DNA of 64,000 nt, taken from positions 1,054,001 to 1,118,000 of the forward strand of contig NZ_FTNY01000001.1 of assembly GCF_900156575.1 (NCBI RefSeq). The letters run 5' to 3'. The notes under the pieces are model-generated. The model was not told where the DNA came from. It did not search any database and saw only the letters and a program-made list of their open reading frames with translations. A program made the position numbers and the translations under genes. Within the stretch, counting starts at the first letter, position 1, and the number at the start of each line of letters is the position of its first letter. The DNA is from Chryseobacterium shigense. GTDB taxonomy: Bacteria > Bacteroidota > Bacteroidia > Flavobacteriales > Weeksellaceae. Below are positions 17,850-26,219 of the stretch, piece by piece.

Positions 17850-18989
17850 TTACAAAACACTGTTTGATAAACCTTTGCGATAGTCCGTTGGTGTAAAACC
17901 AGTGTGCTTTTTAAAAGCTGTATTGAAAGAAGATTTTGAGTTAAAACCAACTTCATATAAAATTTCAAGAACGGTAACTTTACTTTTTGCAGTATCTTTC
18001 AAAATATGCATTGCGTTCTCTATCCTGTAAGTATTAATGAAATCATAAAAGTGTTGTCCCAGCTGATGATTAATTAAAACAGATAATTCTCTGGCAGGAA
18101 TTTCAATATCAGCCGATAGATCCTGAATGGTCAGAGAAGGATTGAGAAAAGGTTTTTCCTCCTCCATATACTTCTTCAATTTTGTTAGTTCTTCATTGAC
18201 AACTGCGGGCTGATTCTCCTTTTCTTCTAAAACAATATCGGAAACCAGTTTTAATTTGGAATCAATATTTCTGAACAAGCCGGGATTGTTTAATGCTTTA
18301 AACAGATACCAGCAAACAATAAACAGCTGAAATAAGAGAATCGCAATTTTTATCCATTCAGAGATATAGGGATAATCCGAAAATTTAAAAATATTCTTGA
18401 AAATGACTATCAGATATAAAACAGCCATTACCACTGTAAACTGAAACAGCCAGTGATAGGAGTTAATGCTTGTCCCTGCATAGTTTTCAACATATAGTTT
18501 TTTCGCTTTTCTTAACAGGACAAAAACAGCAACAATATAAACAACGGTCTGAATATGAAAAAGAATATGATTAAACTGCAGTTCTATCATACTTTTACGA
18601 TGGATAATAAAGTCAATTTTTGATAAGGGACCTACCAGATAAAAACGGGGGAGCAACACTGCATTCGCCATCAGAAAAGGGATCAGATGGACTACATCTT
18701 TGGATCTCACTTTAAAATCAGAATAACAGACCGACAATACATAAAGATAAAAAACAGGAATTTGCAAAAAAGCCAGGGTATTTCTTATCATTCCCAGATT
18801 TGAAGGACGATCAGTGATTAAGCTGAATAATGGTTCACCGGTATCTATTGCGGTAATGATGAGAAAGAGGGCAAAAAGAGAGTTACTTACCCTGTGTTTT
18901 GTTCTGACTGTCAATAAAAACAAGGCTAGAAATAATGAAATGAACAGGGAGATGACAGTTGTTATCATTAACAAATTAATTTTATCCAT
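17850..18989 (-). CDS. AraC-family regulator with N-terminal membrane domain
   Basis: 379 residues. The first about 230 residues hold six to seven hydrophobic helices (for example ITTVISLFISLFLALFLLTV, QTVVYIVAVFVLL, WIKIAILLFQLFIVCWYLF), then a linker and a C-terminal AraC DNA-binding domain with two HTH motifs (LTIQDLSADIEIPARELSVL and VLEILYEVGFNSKSSFNTAF, ending KKHTGFTPTDYRK). This design is common in Bacteroidota and implies sensing at the membrane. It lies 139 bp upstream of the serine hydrolase gene, a plausible target. Confidence 0.93.
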   Translation of the reverse strand: MDKINLLMITTVISLFISLFLALFLLTVRTKHRVSNSLFALFLIITAIDTGEPLFSLITDRPSNLGMIRNTLAFLQIPVFYLYVLSVCYSDFKVRSKDVVHLIPFLMANAVLLPRFYLVGPLSKIDFIIHRKSMIELQFNHILFHIQTVVYIVAVFVLLRKAKKLYVENYAGTSINSYHWLFQFTVVMAVLYLIVIFKNIFKFSDYPYISEWIKIAILLFQLFIVCWYLFKALNNPGLFRNIDSKLKLVSDIVLEEKENQPAVVNEELTKLKKYMEEEKPFLNPSLTIQDLSADIEIPARELSVLINHQLGQHFYDFINTYRIENAMHILKDTAKSKVTVLEILYEVGFNSKSSFNTAFKKHTGFTPTDYRKGLSNSVL

Positions 18990-19108
18990 TCTTTATTCGT
19001 TTTGATCGTTTTGATTCAGTTGACAGGTAACCGCGTTTTTATGTTTCGTAACCGAACTGTACAAATATAGAAATTAGACAGGAGTTGTTTTCTCTTTTAC
19101 CATGAAAA

Positions 19109-19164
19109 AGCTGCCTCTGAGGTTAATACTACAAACGAGTGTAGTAGCCTCTCTACAGGCAGCT
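19109..19164. repeat. Imperfect 56-nt inverted repeat between divergent genes
   Basis: Outer arms AGCTGCCT / AGGCAGCT, middle GAGG / CCTC, inner TACTAC / GTAGTA, with unequal bulges. Read on the minus strand it ends in CAGCTTTTTC, like a terminator, yet it lies in the leader region of the AraC gene rather than after a gene. Confidence 0.7.
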
Positions 19165-19279
19165 CATTGTTTTGGAAAATTATGAATCTTTTTCTACAGA
19201 GCAATCATACAATTGTCTGTCAAATACATGAGGTACTTATCAAAGTTTTCCTATATTTATATTACTATTAAAAAAACAT

Positions 19280-19636
19280 ATGAAGAAAAAGGTTGTCCTT
19301 ATTCAGGATAATGAAGATATCCTGGAAATAATGGATCAGGTATTGGAGGATGAAGGATTCGATGTTACTTCATCATTAACCACCGAGCCTATAGAAAAAA
19401 TCGACGAAATCGAACCCGATATAGTTATTGTAGATGATCACATCCGGGGAGATAAGAAGGGATCAAAGGTAATTGAAGAATTAAAGGGTGATCCTCAGAC
19501 GGAAGATGTTTCTGCCGTCCTAACTTCTACATCATTTAATGTGGCTCATGAAGCAAAAGAATGTAAAGCAGATGACTACATCGAAAAACCATTTGACATC
19601 GATCATATGATCGACGTTGTTAAAAATAATGCCTGA
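19280..19636 (+). CDS. Stand-alone response regulator receiver protein
   Basis: 118 residues: one CheY-like receiver domain and nothing else. Asp10 and neighbouring acids (QDNED) form the metal site; Asp52 in IVIVDD is the likely phospho-acceptor; Thr82 (VLTSTS) and Lys103 (IEKPF) complete the set. It would relay phosphate to a partner or act by protein binding. No histidine kinase is adjacent. Transcribed away from the AraC gene, with its own terminator. Confidence 0.93.
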   Translation: MKKKVVLIQDNEDILEIMDQVLEDEGFDVTSSLTTEPIEKIDEIEPDIVIVDDHIRGDKKGSKVIEELKGDPQTEDVSAVLTSTSFNVAHEAKECKADDYIEKPFDIDHMIDVVKNNA

Positions 19637-19653
19637 TCAATCTTTTAAAAATG

Positions 19654-19692
19654 AAAAATGAAGAACATCATTATTACGGTTCTTCATTTTTT
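19654..19692 (+). terminator. Terminator after the receiver protein
   Basis: Stem AAAATGAAGAAC / GTTCTTCATTTT with a 12-nt loop, followed by T residues. Confidence 0.85.
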
Positions 19693-19774
19693 ATTTTGAT
19701 ATTGTATTGTTTACGTTTTATAAATGCAGATCTTTTTTGACTTACCCGCCTCCTGAGAAAATCTGACCTGTCAA

Positions 19775-20311
19775 TTAATTGGCAGCAGGATCAATAAGCT
19801 GAGTGGTAAGGTATAAAGATTTTAAAAGATTCTTGTTGTCAAAAAACAGGTAGGTATAATGCTTCCCTTTTTTGAAGGACAGTTTTGAGCCGCCGGGAAA
19901 TTCAGTACCATCGCCAAGTTTTTCTGTATCAGCTCCGTATTTACTGAACTTGGCCTTGCTTTCCTGAAGCGTTGTTTTGTTCATGGCCAGACCAAAAGGC
20001 AACCCTTCAACGATTACAGATTTATTGTCTGCGATATCGAAAGACATCTCGTTAATGATATTTTTATTTCCGAGGCTGCTATACAGTTCCAGACCTGATT
20101 GTGTAATCCATTTAGCATATTTTTCGTCATTAGCATCTTCATAAAAAACGGTTTTTGTCTTTAAAGCACTCGACATTTTATCCGGAGTCTGTGGAAAAAT
20201 AAATTCAGAATTTTTGTCCAGTAATGAATTGAGACCCGCTGTTTTCTGAGAAAATGCAGTCAGACTTAATAATTGAAAAAGTACGGTGATAATTAATGTG
20301 AATGATTTCAT
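19775..20311 (-). CDS. Exported protein of unknown function
   Basis: About 178 residues. The Met at 20311 gives a signal peptide (MKSFTLIITVLFQLLSLTAF, then SQ). The mature part has no motif I recognise; it reads like a single alpha/beta domain (FEDANDE-like acidic start, then INEMSFDIADNKSVIVEGLP, then a Lys/Tyr-rich KHYTYLFFDNKN). Probably periplasmic. It is convergent with the receiver gene. Confidence 0.75.
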   Translation of the reverse strand: MKSFTLIITVLFQLLSLTAFSQKTAGLNSLLDKNSEFIFPQTPDKMSSALKTKTVFYEDANDEKYAKWITQSGLELYSSLGNKNIINEMSFDIADNKSVIVEGLPFGLAMNKTTLQESKAKFSKYGADTEKLGDGTEFPGGSKLSFKKGKHYTYLFFDNKNLLKSLYLTTQLIDPAAN

Positions 20312-20673
20312 CTGCATAAGAACTGTTTTTAAATTTTTAATTAATTCAACAAATAAAGATATTAAATTTAATCAAATCAATAAAACACAAGTAAAATCTA
20401 AGCATACAGATACACAGGCTTATAAATAGTACCTTCTAAACTGACCTGATTACTGGTAAAAACGATATCTTCTTTTGTAAATGCTGGCTAAGATTGAGCC
20501 TGTACAAATAAGTTTCAATGCAAACTGCAAAGCAGCATAAGGAGGTGAAATTTCATGGGAGGAATTAGGGGATTTATTATATGGGATATGAATTCCTATT
20601 TTTAAGGACTCTTAGATCTGGAAAAGTCTGGAACATTAAACTGGAATCCACCTTATAATTTCAGGGCTTCAGA
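20312..20673. other. 362-bp intergenic region
   Basis: Mostly AT-rich, no credible gene. One curiosity: a strong AAGGAGGTG ahead of ATG at 20555 opens a frame of only 16 codons (to 20605). Confidence 0.5.
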
Positions 20674-21729
20674 TCAAAGAATTGCTTTTCCGATTTTGGA
20701 TGCATAATCTCCCAGATTAGTCAGATTAGTATTCGATAATATAATAATGCTCAAATCCTTGTTTAAATAGTGAAACCAGGCAGCATTGGCTCCCGCTATT
20801 CTACCGTACCGTTCCATTCTTTTGTATTGATGGGCATCCCGGATCCAGACACTATACCCGTATTGATCCAGCCCCGGAGTTAGCAGCTTATCCAACGTTT
20901 CTTTTTTGATCAGTTTAAAACCAAATAAGGCATTATTGAATTTAATCAGATCAGTGGTACAGGAATACATGGCACCGGCTGCGGAAAAATCTTCTATAAA
21001 AACAGGAATATTGGGGATCAAATGATCCAGACTTTTATCCTTATAATAGGGAGTAGCAAGATTTTTTATCAATTTATAATGAGACAGTAATCCTGAATTG
21101 TGCATTTCCAGAGGAATCAGAATCTGCTTATTTAAGATTTCCTCAAATGTCATTTTTTCAATCACTTCTAAAATCCTACCCAAAATCATGTATTCTCCAT
21201 TGTTGTAATCGAATTTTGTTCCTGGTTCATTGACCAGAGCATTTGAACAAAATTGATTAACTATTTCTTTTAATGGATAAGGCGTGTGATAAAAGCCCAT
21301 TCCATATTTTAAAAAATTTTCATCTCTGGCTGTATCCGTATTTTTCATTCCGGATGTATGGTTCAGCAACTGATGGATACTTACTTTAGGACCACCCTCC
21401 CCTTTATAGTCCGGCAAATAATCCAATATTTTTTTATTCAGGTCAATTTTCCCTTGCTCAACAAGCTGAAGAATAAGAACAGCCGTAAATGTTTTCGTTA
21501 TAGAACAGACCTGATATTGGGTATGATTGGTTACCGGTGAATTGAATGAACGCTCAGCTATCCCAAAGCTTTTGTGATAAATTATTTTTGAATCCTTCTG
21601 TACGAGCACCGTTCCATTAAATTGATTTTGAGTTGCATAATCCTCTATCATCCGATCCGTCTTCTGGGTCTGCCCAAAAGCATAATAGCTAAAAACGAAA
21701 AGAAAGAGGATATTTAAAATTGTTTTCAT
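20674..21729 (-). CDS. Exported SxxK serine hydrolase, third of the cluster
   Basis: 351 residues with signal peptide (MKTILNILFLFVFSYYAFGQ). Motif 1 is Ser76-Ile-Thr-Lys79 in VCSITKTF; motif 2 is Tyr-Asn-Asn in FDYNNGEY; LLNHTSGM and the C-terminal GRIAGANA block are typical of the class-C/esterase group. There is no C-terminal extension, unlike the other two SxxK proteins here. Likely periplasmic; substrate unknown. Confidence 0.88.
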   Translation of the reverse strand: MKTILNILFLFVFSYYAFGQTQKTDRMIEDYATQNQFNGTVLVQKDSKIIYHKSFGIAERSFNSPVTNHTQYQVCSITKTFTAVLILQLVEQGKIDLNKKILDYLPDYKGEGGPKVSIHQLLNHTSGMKNTDTARDENFLKYGMGFYHTPYPLKEIVNQFCSNALVNEPGTKFDYNNGEYMILGRILEVIEKMTFEEILNKQILIPLEMHNSGLLSHYKLIKNLATPYYKDKSLDHLIPNIPVFIEDFSAAGAMYSCTTDLIKFNNALFGFKLIKKETLDKLLTPGLDQYGYSVWIRDAHQYKRMERYGRIAGANAAWFHYLNKDLSIIILSNTNLTNLGDYASKIGKAIL

Positions 21730-21987
21730 TTAATTAATTTACAGACAGTTGAAAACTCTTTGCTCTTCTTTTAATTTCTGTTTGAAGGTGAGTTCTATAT
21801 ATCAAATATACAAGGTTGTGGCAGTTCTTAAAATAGTTAATAATAACCATTTACTGCTCTAAAAAATATCTCGTAATTCTTTTGTAGCGACTCTAAATAA
21901 GAGCTTGCTTCATTTTTATGATCAGATTCTCTACCCTATTCCCTATTTTTGCTAATCATAAGCAACTCAATTATTTCTTCCAAAAAC

Positions 21988-22686
21988 ATGAACACTACAT
22001 TTTCTGACAACCAACAAATTGAAGTGGTTTCTTCTTTTTCTGAACTGGTCAATACCCATTTTAAGGGAGCCATGAATGCCATTTGCTGGCACAGAAGTTT
22101 AGCTGGAGATTTTAAGGAAATTGTGTCACAACTTCAATTAAAAGAGAATGTTACGGAAATTTCTACTGAAGATCTTCTGGCACTACAATTATCAGAAAAG
22201 GGTGATCTGGCAAGGGAAACGATCTTGAGTGATTTACAATTATTAACAGATTCAGGAGCATTACCTTCACTCAATGTATTGAAGTGCTACGAACGGGACG
22301 AAGAGCTGGATTTCATTTCCACGGATGTCTATTCTTATCATGTAGACCGCTCCCCTGTGGCTACCCATACTTTTTTATGTACTTATTACGGTGCTGCCAG
22401 TGATATCATCCCCAATGATCAGGTTGAGCAAAAAATTTTGATCCCTGAAATCCGTGAAAAACTTAAAGAATTACATGACGGTCCGGAAGAGGAATTTGAA
22501 GATTTTTTGAAAGAGTATTTCTTTGATTTGCATTATCAGCCCAAAGCCAATGCAGAGCCTGTCAATTTAGGAAACGGACATCTTTGGCGCCTGGCGGTAG
22601 ATCATCCAACACAAGAAGTTTTACCTTGTGTTCACAGAGCGCCTGTTGAAAATGATGGGGAGTATCGTCTCCTTTTGATTTGCTAA
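21988..22686 (+). CDS. DUF1826-like protein
   Basis: 232 residues from the Met at 21988, chosen because 13 upstream codons precede an AT-rich leader. No signal or membrane segment. The C-terminal half carries conserved-looking His and Cys segments (VYSYHVDRSPVATHTFLCTY, LPCVHRAP, YRLLLIC) that I associate with DUF1826; the HxD...H pattern resembles a cupin/dioxygenase metal site, which is inference. Function unknown. It is the last gene before the AT-rich island begins. Confidence 0.6.
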   Translation: MNTTFSDNQQIEVVSSFSELVNTHFKGAMNAICWHRSLAGDFKEIVSQLQLKENVTEISTEDLLALQLSEKGDLARETILSDLQLLTDSGALPSLNVLKCYERDEELDFISTDVYSYHVDRSPVATHTFLCTYYGAASDIIPNDQVEQKILIPEIREKLKELHDGPEEEFEDFLKEYFFDLHYQPKANAEPVNLGNGHLWRLAVDHPTQEVLPCVHRAPVENDGEYRLLLIC

Positions 22687-23142
22687 ATAACAATGAATAA
22701 AAGATAATTGTCCCTTCCGGATATACAGACTCATTACCAATTTCAAAATAGTCAATACTAAGCATTAATTCTTTCTATATGGAATAAGGTGTAAAGCCAG
22801 TTTTCAACGAAAAATTAAACTATTCTGAAGAAAATATAATATTATTCCAAGTAAGATTAAAGTTCAGTGGGGTCTTTTATTATCTATTTCCCCGATACAA
22901 GAAATGAAAAATGCTTTATAAATAATACTTTATACACATTGAATTTTATTCTATTTTTGACTTTATTAGACTTTCTTGTTATACTTAAATCATCTTCTAT
23001 TTTCTTTTTAACTATATCGGAGTCCGATCTCGAAACTTGAGATAAATTCTCTTGCGCTAAGAATTAACATAATAAAATTCCCTATACAGTGATTGAATTA
23101 ATTTTATATATTTATAGCTTAATTATACAAATTAATAATACA
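22687..23142. other. 456-bp AT-rich region at the left edge of the island
   Basis: No gene seen. Contains a degenerate copy of the mnmE attachment site at 22885-22902 and the putative promoter region of the peptide gene. Confidence 0.5.
22885..22902. repeat. Degenerate copy of the mnmE attachment site
   Basis: TATTTCCCCGATACAAGA shares CCGATACAA with the mnmE 3' end and, allowing one inserted C, is closer to the copy at 24597. It may mark the outer edge of an older insertion. Confidence 0.35.
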
Positions 23143-23349
23143 ATGAAGAATTTAAAAAAATTATCTCGTAATGACCTTAGAAAACTAACAGGAGGAACTA
23201 AATGTGAACAATCAAGAGGAGCTATAGGTTGTGAAGATCCAGGAGAGGGGCCTCTAAGCACTTATCAATGTTGTTCTAATCTCTATACTTGCGGTGGATG
23301 TAGTACTGGTAGCAATTGTCCATCAGGTTATTTTTTAAGAGCTTGTTAA
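23143..23349 (+). CDS. Cysteine-rich peptide with double-glycine leader
   Basis: 68 residues. The N-terminus MKNLKKLSRNDLRKLTGG is a textbook Bacteroidota GG leader, cut after Gly-Gly by a C39 peptidase-containing ABC exporter; hence the start at 23143, not 23089. The predicted 50-residue mature peptide has 8 Cys (in ...YQCCSNLYTCGGCSTGSNC... and at both ends) and Gly, Ser and Pro, which suggests a disulfide-knit or otherwise modified secreted peptide. No exporter or modifying enzyme lies in the window; a GLPGLI gene follows directly. A terminator sits between the two genes. Target and activity unknown. Confidence 0.82.
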   Translation: MKNLKKLSRNDLRKLTGGTKCEQSRGAIGCEDPGEGPLSTYQCCSNLYTCGGCSTGSNCPSGYFLRAC

Positions 23350-23365
23350 GAGAGACTAAAATAAT

Positions 23366-23402
23366 TGAGGCTGTTAAATAATTATTTGACAGCCTTTTGT
23401 TT
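23366..23402 (+). terminator. Terminator after the GG-leader peptide gene
   Basis: Stem GGCTGTTAAAT / ATTTGACAGCC (one mismatch) followed by TTTTGTTTT. Confidence 0.8.
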
Positions 23403-23415
23403 TAAATAAAAAAAT

Positions 23416-24234
23416 ATGATGAATACAATTAGATTCATAATTCTTATTCTAACCTCAATTAATGTTTTTGGGCAAAACAAACAATTTTTCTATGAATACA
23501 AATTTATTCGCGATTCAACAAACGTGAAAAATTTTGAGAAAGAAATGATGGTTTTGAACATCGATAACAATAAATCAGAATTCTATAGTTTTGAAAAATA
23601 TAAGTCGGACTCGACATTGAATGCAGATTCAAAGAAAGGAATTTTTTCTATGCCCCCTAATATAAAAATGAATAAAGATAGAGTAGTTAGAAATATTAAT
23701 ACTCAAAAAATTGAATTTATTACACCTCTTGAACCTTATAGATATTCAGTTAGTCAGAATATAGATTTAAAATGGAAAATACTTGCAGAGTTTAATAATA
23801 TTTTGGGGTATAATGTTCAAAAAGCAACTACAGAGTTTGGAGGCAGAAAGTGGATTGCATGGTTTTCAAAAGAGATCCCGATACAAAGTGGTCCATATAA
23901 ATTTTTTGGGCTTCCAGGATTGATTCTTAAAATGGAGGATCTTCACAAAAGCCACATTTTTGAACTTAAAGGAATAAAAGCAACAAAAGGAGATTTTAAT
24001 TATCCATACGTAAATAATTATAAAGATGTGAAAGTAACTTATCCAAAATATGTAAAAATTTTCAAAAATTTTAGAAAAAATCCAATGGCAGGTTCAGTTG
24101 GTGCTTTTCCGGACCAAACAGATGCTAATGGTGTTTTTCACTCTGGAAATGAAATTTTTCGCCAATTTGAAAAAACAGCGCTTGAGGAGTTGAAACAAGA
24201 CAACAATATTATAGAATTAGATTTATTAAAATAA
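23416..24234 (+). CDS. GLPGLI family protein
   Basis: 272 residues with signal peptide (MMNTIRFIILILTSINVFGQ). The name-giving motif is present in GPYKFFGLPGLILKMED. GLPGLI proteins occur in Bacteroidota, often next to GG-leader peptide precursors and C39 ABC transporters; their role is unknown but they may accompany peptide export or action. It starts 67 nt after the peptide gene, so read-through past the weak terminator could link them. AT-rich like the rest of the island. Confidence 0.9.
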   Translation: MMNTIRFIILILTSINVFGQNKQFFYEYKFIRDSTNVKNFEKEMMVLNIDNNKSEFYSFEKYKSDSTLNADSKKGIFSMPPNIKMNKDRVVRNINTQKIEFITPLEPYRYSVSQNIDLKWKILAEFNNILGYNVQKATTEFGGRKWIAWFSKEIPIQSGPYKFFGLPGLILKMEDLHKSHIFELKGIKATKGDFNYPYVNNYKDVKVTYPKYVKIFKNFRKNPMAGSVGAFPDQTDANGVFHSGNEIFRQFEKTALEELKQDNNIIELDLLK

Positions 24235-24291
24235 TGAAAAATTCTTTGAGTTGAGCTTTAAGTCTGTTCCTACAGAATTAAAGGATCCATA

Positions 24292-24330
24292 AAAATCCCT
24301 TTTGATTAATTTCAAGAGGGATTATTTTTA
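24292..24330 (+). terminator. Terminator after the GLPGLI gene
   Basis: Stem AATCCCTTTTGA / TCAAGAGGGATT (one bulge pair) followed by ATTTTTA. Confidence 0.75.
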
Positions 24331-24384
24331 CTGTAAACCTATGTTAGAATCAATCAGTCAGTCAGAAAAACACAACCATAAAAT

Positions 24385-24459
24385 GAATTAGTCAATACTT
24401 AATCTGACAGTTATAATCAAATTAAATAACTTTAAAACAGATTAAGTATTGACTAATTC
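24385..24459. repeat. Perfect 22-bp inverted repeat, 31-nt spacer
   Basis: Arms 24385-24406 and 24438-24459 are exact complements (GAATTAGTCAATACTTAATC and 2 more bases). AAAT flanks both sides, which could be a target duplication or chance in this AT-rich stretch. Confidence 0.9.
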
Positions 24460-24596
24460 AAATAAATAAATAGGCCTTGATTATAAAACGGTTCTTTTTC
24501 ATAATTTAATTTTAAGTAACAAAACTAAAAACAAACTCTTAAATAAGAAAATAAAAATATGTTAATTTACTGTAAATCAAACAAAAGAAAATGAAT

Positions 24597-24614
24597 TTAT
24601 TTCCCGATACAAAA
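24597..24614. repeat. Left attachment site of the mnmE element
   Basis: TTATTTCCCGATACAAAA; 16/18 identical to the mnmE terminal sequence at 32862-32879 and in the same orientation, as expected for direct repeats made by site-specific integration. Confidence 0.65.
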
Positions 24615-24854
24615 AGTAATTTACACTAAAAATCAGATAGTTAAAAATAAAAGGTACAAATGAGATACAAAACCAATCAAAAATTAATAAAAAAACACAA
24701 AATAACCAAGATTGGAAGATGAGATATTTAAAAATATCTAATTACTTCCCGACAAATATCTAATCACGTAAAAATTTTATTTCTAATTACAAAAAACATC
24801 AAAAAAAAATGCGAGAGCATTTAAGTCTCGCATTACATATCATAAATAGATATT

Positions 24855-25508
24855 TTATTTAGTATCTTTTATTTCAAGTAGATTTCCATCGTAATCAAAA
24901 ATTCCTTTCACAACATTCAGGACTGTACCACCAACAGCATTATTTCCTCTGAATGTCATGGTTGCTTCGACCTTGTTCTTTTTATAATCAAAAGTAGTCT
25001 CAATATGTTCAAAGCTATCAGGACTATTCATAGTTTTTTTTATAGCATGTACTAATTTTGGATTAGAACGATCCCAAGCAGAAATATTTTTCTCTGCAAA
25101 TTCTAACGTCCTTATGCTTTTAATTTCAATTTCAATTTCTTCCCTTTGAACTTTGGTTAGTTTATTATTTTCAAGTTCTTTTTCCAGCTTTGCTATCTCA
25201 TTTATTGTAGTTGATGACTGTGAAGTTTCAACAATTGAATCCGTTTTTGAATTTTTATTATTCCCTCCAAAAACAATTATAATAAATACTAAAATAAAAA
25301 ATACTAATATGATTATTAAAAAAAACTTCATACAACCTTTAGCATTTTTCTCATCTTTTAATTTTTTGCTTTGTTTAGCTTGATTAATTTTATTTTCACC
25401 AAATTGATTCAGAATTTGAGTCTTTTTTGTTTGAAATTCCGCTTCAGTTAAAATTCCTTTTTGCCTTAAGTCGTCAAGTTTTTCTAAGTCCGATAAATTT
25501 GATTCCAT
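24855..25508 (-). CDS. SHOCT-domain membrane protein, element cargo
   Basis: 217 residues. The N-terminus (LEKLDDLRQKGILTEAEFQT, residues 8-27) is a SHOCT-type short domain. A single strong membrane helix follows (about 59-80, MKFFLIIILVFFILVFIIIVF), then a coiled-coil-like acidic/basic stretch and a C-terminal beta domain (AIKKTMNSPDSFEHIETTFD, then ATMTFRGNNAVGG). The SHOCT part would stay inside and the beta domain outside or vice versa. Function unknown. It is the last gene of the element, 350 bp from the preceding one, so probably a separate transcript. Confidence 0.75.
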   Translation of the reverse strand: MESNLSDLEKLDDLRQKGILTEAEFQTKKTQILNQFGENKINQAKQSKKLKDEKNAKGCMKFFLIIILVFFILVFIIIVFGGNNKNSKTDSIVETSQSSTTINEIAKLEKELENNKLTKVQREEIEIEIKSIRTLEFAEKNISAWDRSNPKLVHAIKKTMNSPDSFEHIETTFDYKKNKVEATMTFRGNNAVGGTVLNVVKGIFDYDGNLLEIKDTK

Positions 25509-25609
25509 AATTTTAGTTTTTTAAATGTAATAAGTTTGAATATTTTTCTTCTAAAGTTAACTATAATGTAGGTTAACTCATTTTACTTCCTTAAATATTA
25601 ATCTATATT

Positions 25610-26161
25610 TTACCATTCATCTCTTTTATTTTCTTCGTTCTTTGTAAAATCAAATAGATTATTGAAAGTTACATCAATAATTTTGCCTGAGACCTTTGGA
25701 AAACCTTTTCTAATCTCACCTTTTTTATTAAGAGCCATATTTTCAAGTGTAGTGTCTAATCTACTGCCTAAACCTAAGCCAGATCCATACATAGTTACAG
25801 TCATTCCCTCAGATGAAACATTGCGAATTGTTGCCCTATATTTCCCGTCCTTAAATTCTACTTTGAAAAAGCCTTTGTATTTATTGGTTTCATTTAAAAT
25901 AATCGGTGTTCCCATGTATGTATGCCCAGCTTTCCTGTAATCCATAATCAAGTTAGAAATTTCTCCCTCAATTGAATTTTCATTTTTCTCCTTAATGATT
26001 AAACTGTTTCTAGTTTTTAAGGTTTCAATTATTTCTTCAAAGCTTTTCTCAGTTTCATAAACTTTTTGCCACGATACCTGAGAGCCTTCAACAACAAAGT
26101 TTTCTATTTGCGCAAAAGTGAATCCTGAAATTAGGACAAAAAGTAAAAATATTTTTTTCAT
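25610..26161 (-). CDS. Predicted exported protein, element cargo
   Basis: 183 residues from the Met at 26161, which gives a signal peptide (MKKIFLLFVLISGFTFAQ); the longer frame to 26239 would overlap the upstream gene. The mature part begins VSWQKVYETEKSFEEIIETL, which resembles DUF4468-type TBP-like domains found in exported Bacteroidota proteins; this assignment is tentative. Function unknown. It sits downstream of the terminase-like HTH gene as accessory cargo. Confidence 0.7.
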   Translation of the reverse strand: MKKIFLLFVLISGFTFAQIENFVVEGSQVSWQKVYETEKSFEEIIETLKTRNSLIIKEKNENSIEGEISNLIMDYRKAGHTYMGTPIILNETNKYKGFFKVEFKDGKYRATIRNVSSEGMTVTMYGSGLGLGSRLDTTLENMALNKKGEIRKGFPKVSGKIIDVTFNNLFDFTKNEENKRDEW

Positions 26162-26219
26162 AGTCTTTTTTTTTTCAAAAGTACATTTATTTAAAAATAC
26201 CGCATTACGGCAATCCGCA

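Larger units (their letters stand above)
24235..24854. other. 620-bp AT-rich region holding the left element end
   Basis: No gene seen. Contains a terminator (24292-24330), a perfect 22-bp inverted repeat (24385-24459), the left attachment site (24597-24614), a GGTACAAA box (24653-24660) and a further att-like word TTACTTCCCGACAAA (24742-24756). Confidence 0.65.

Noticed and set aside
22562..22765. 67-codon minus-strand frame at the end of the DUF1826-like gene
   Set aside because: Mostly antisense to the gene, no features of its own.
24385..24459. Invertible promoter like those of Bacteroides
   Set aside because: The spacer of 31 nt is too short to hold a promoter and to invert easily; no invertase gene adjoins.
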